DNA of 13,685 bases from an uncultured Coriobacteriales bacterium (GTDB taxonomy: Bacteria > Actinomycetota > Coriobacteriia > Coriobacteriales > UMGS124): contig CABQHM010000074.1 of the NCBI GenBank assembly GCA_902464015.1, positions 1 through 13,685 on the forward strand, in the 5' to 3' direction. Below the pieces are notes generated by a model. It saw only the letters and a program-made list of their open reading frames with translations. It did no database searches and had not been told where the DNA came from. Below are positions 13,536-13,685 of this stretch, one piece after another. The translations under genes and the position numbers were made by a program. Within the stretch, counting starts at the first letter, position 1, and each line of letters starts with the position of its first letter.

Positions 13536-13685
13536 CGATATGTTCCGCTGTGTGCGCCGCGCTTGCGGCGGGTTTGCTCGTGGACGCGGCAGGTCGCTTG
13601 CGCCCCGGGACGGCTTCGGTCAAGCGCGGTCCGCAGGCGACCCGGCGACTTCTTGCCGTGGCCGAGCTGCTGGGCCATGGGAGGG
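13520..13685 (+). CDS. tadB: Tad pilus platform protein TadB-like, 5' part only
   Basis: Partial gene running off the right edge; 55 complete codons are visible. The ATG follows AGGAGG (13507-13512) by 7 nt and overlaps the end of tadA by 16 nt. The first residues (MAAVLAICSAVCAALAAGLL) form a membrane helix, followed by a basic stretch (RLRPGTASVKRGPQATRR). That is how GspF-type TadB platform proteins begin. The identity rests mainly on position after tadA, as the conserved GspF domain lies outside the window. Confidence 0.7.
   Translation, partial: MAAVLAICSAVCAALAAGLLVDAAGRLRPGTASVKRGPQATRRLLAVAELLGHGR

Overview
The window is GC-rich DNA with tightly packed, often overlapping genes, almost all on the + strand. 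Gene content and protein style point to a monoderm, gut-type actinobacterium, most likely class Coriobacteriia. The evidence is a Tad/Flp pilus locus with no secretin gene between cpaB and tadZ, a Coriobacteriia-style TrkH, a corrinoid adenosyltransferase and an ApbE flavinyltransferase. The class assignment is inference from recognition; no search was run.

Layout. (1) 21-2463: the last three genes of a peptide/nickel-type ABC importer (permease, then two ATPases), joined by 4-nt stop/start overlaps. The partner permease and binding protein would lie upstream. (2) 2464-2678: non-coding spacer with a weak terminator and an imperfect 70-bp-period duplication. (3) 2679-4097: an RNase Z-like metallo-beta-lactamase-fold hydrolase with a Cys-containing repeat tail, and 3 nt later a CobO-type corrinoid adenosyltransferase. 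(4) 4098-4247: spacer with three consecutive inverted repeats and a possible promoter. (5) 4248-5282: ApbE without a signal peptide. (6) 5300-6031, minus strand: HAD-family phosphatase, convergent with apbE and divergent from trkH. (7) 6130-9670: trkH, a two-TM protein of unknown function with a probable OB-like extracytoplasmic domain, and rsgA, in one overlapping operon. (8) 9671-9905: a relatively AT-rich, hairpin-rich leader with no gene. (9) 9906-13685: start of a Tad pilus operon (cpaB, tadZ, tadA/cpaF, start of tadB), running off the right edge.

How they work together. The ABC genes import a small solute using two ATPases. TadZ would position the Tad machine, TadA/CpaF would power it and TadB would be its inner-membrane platform. 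CpaB is the SAF-domain assembly factor. TrkH would be the K+ channel subunit, but its gating partner TrkA is not in the window. Tight spacing makes co-expression of the metallo-hydrolase with CobO, and of TrkH with the OB-like protein and RsgA, very likely. Whether these pairs interact functionally is unknown.

The least explained parts are the OB-like membrane protein between trkH and rsgA, the repeat tail on the metallo-hydrolase, the Cys-rich insert in TadZ and the structured leader before the pilus operon. I found no CRISPR array, transposase, rRNA or tRNA.
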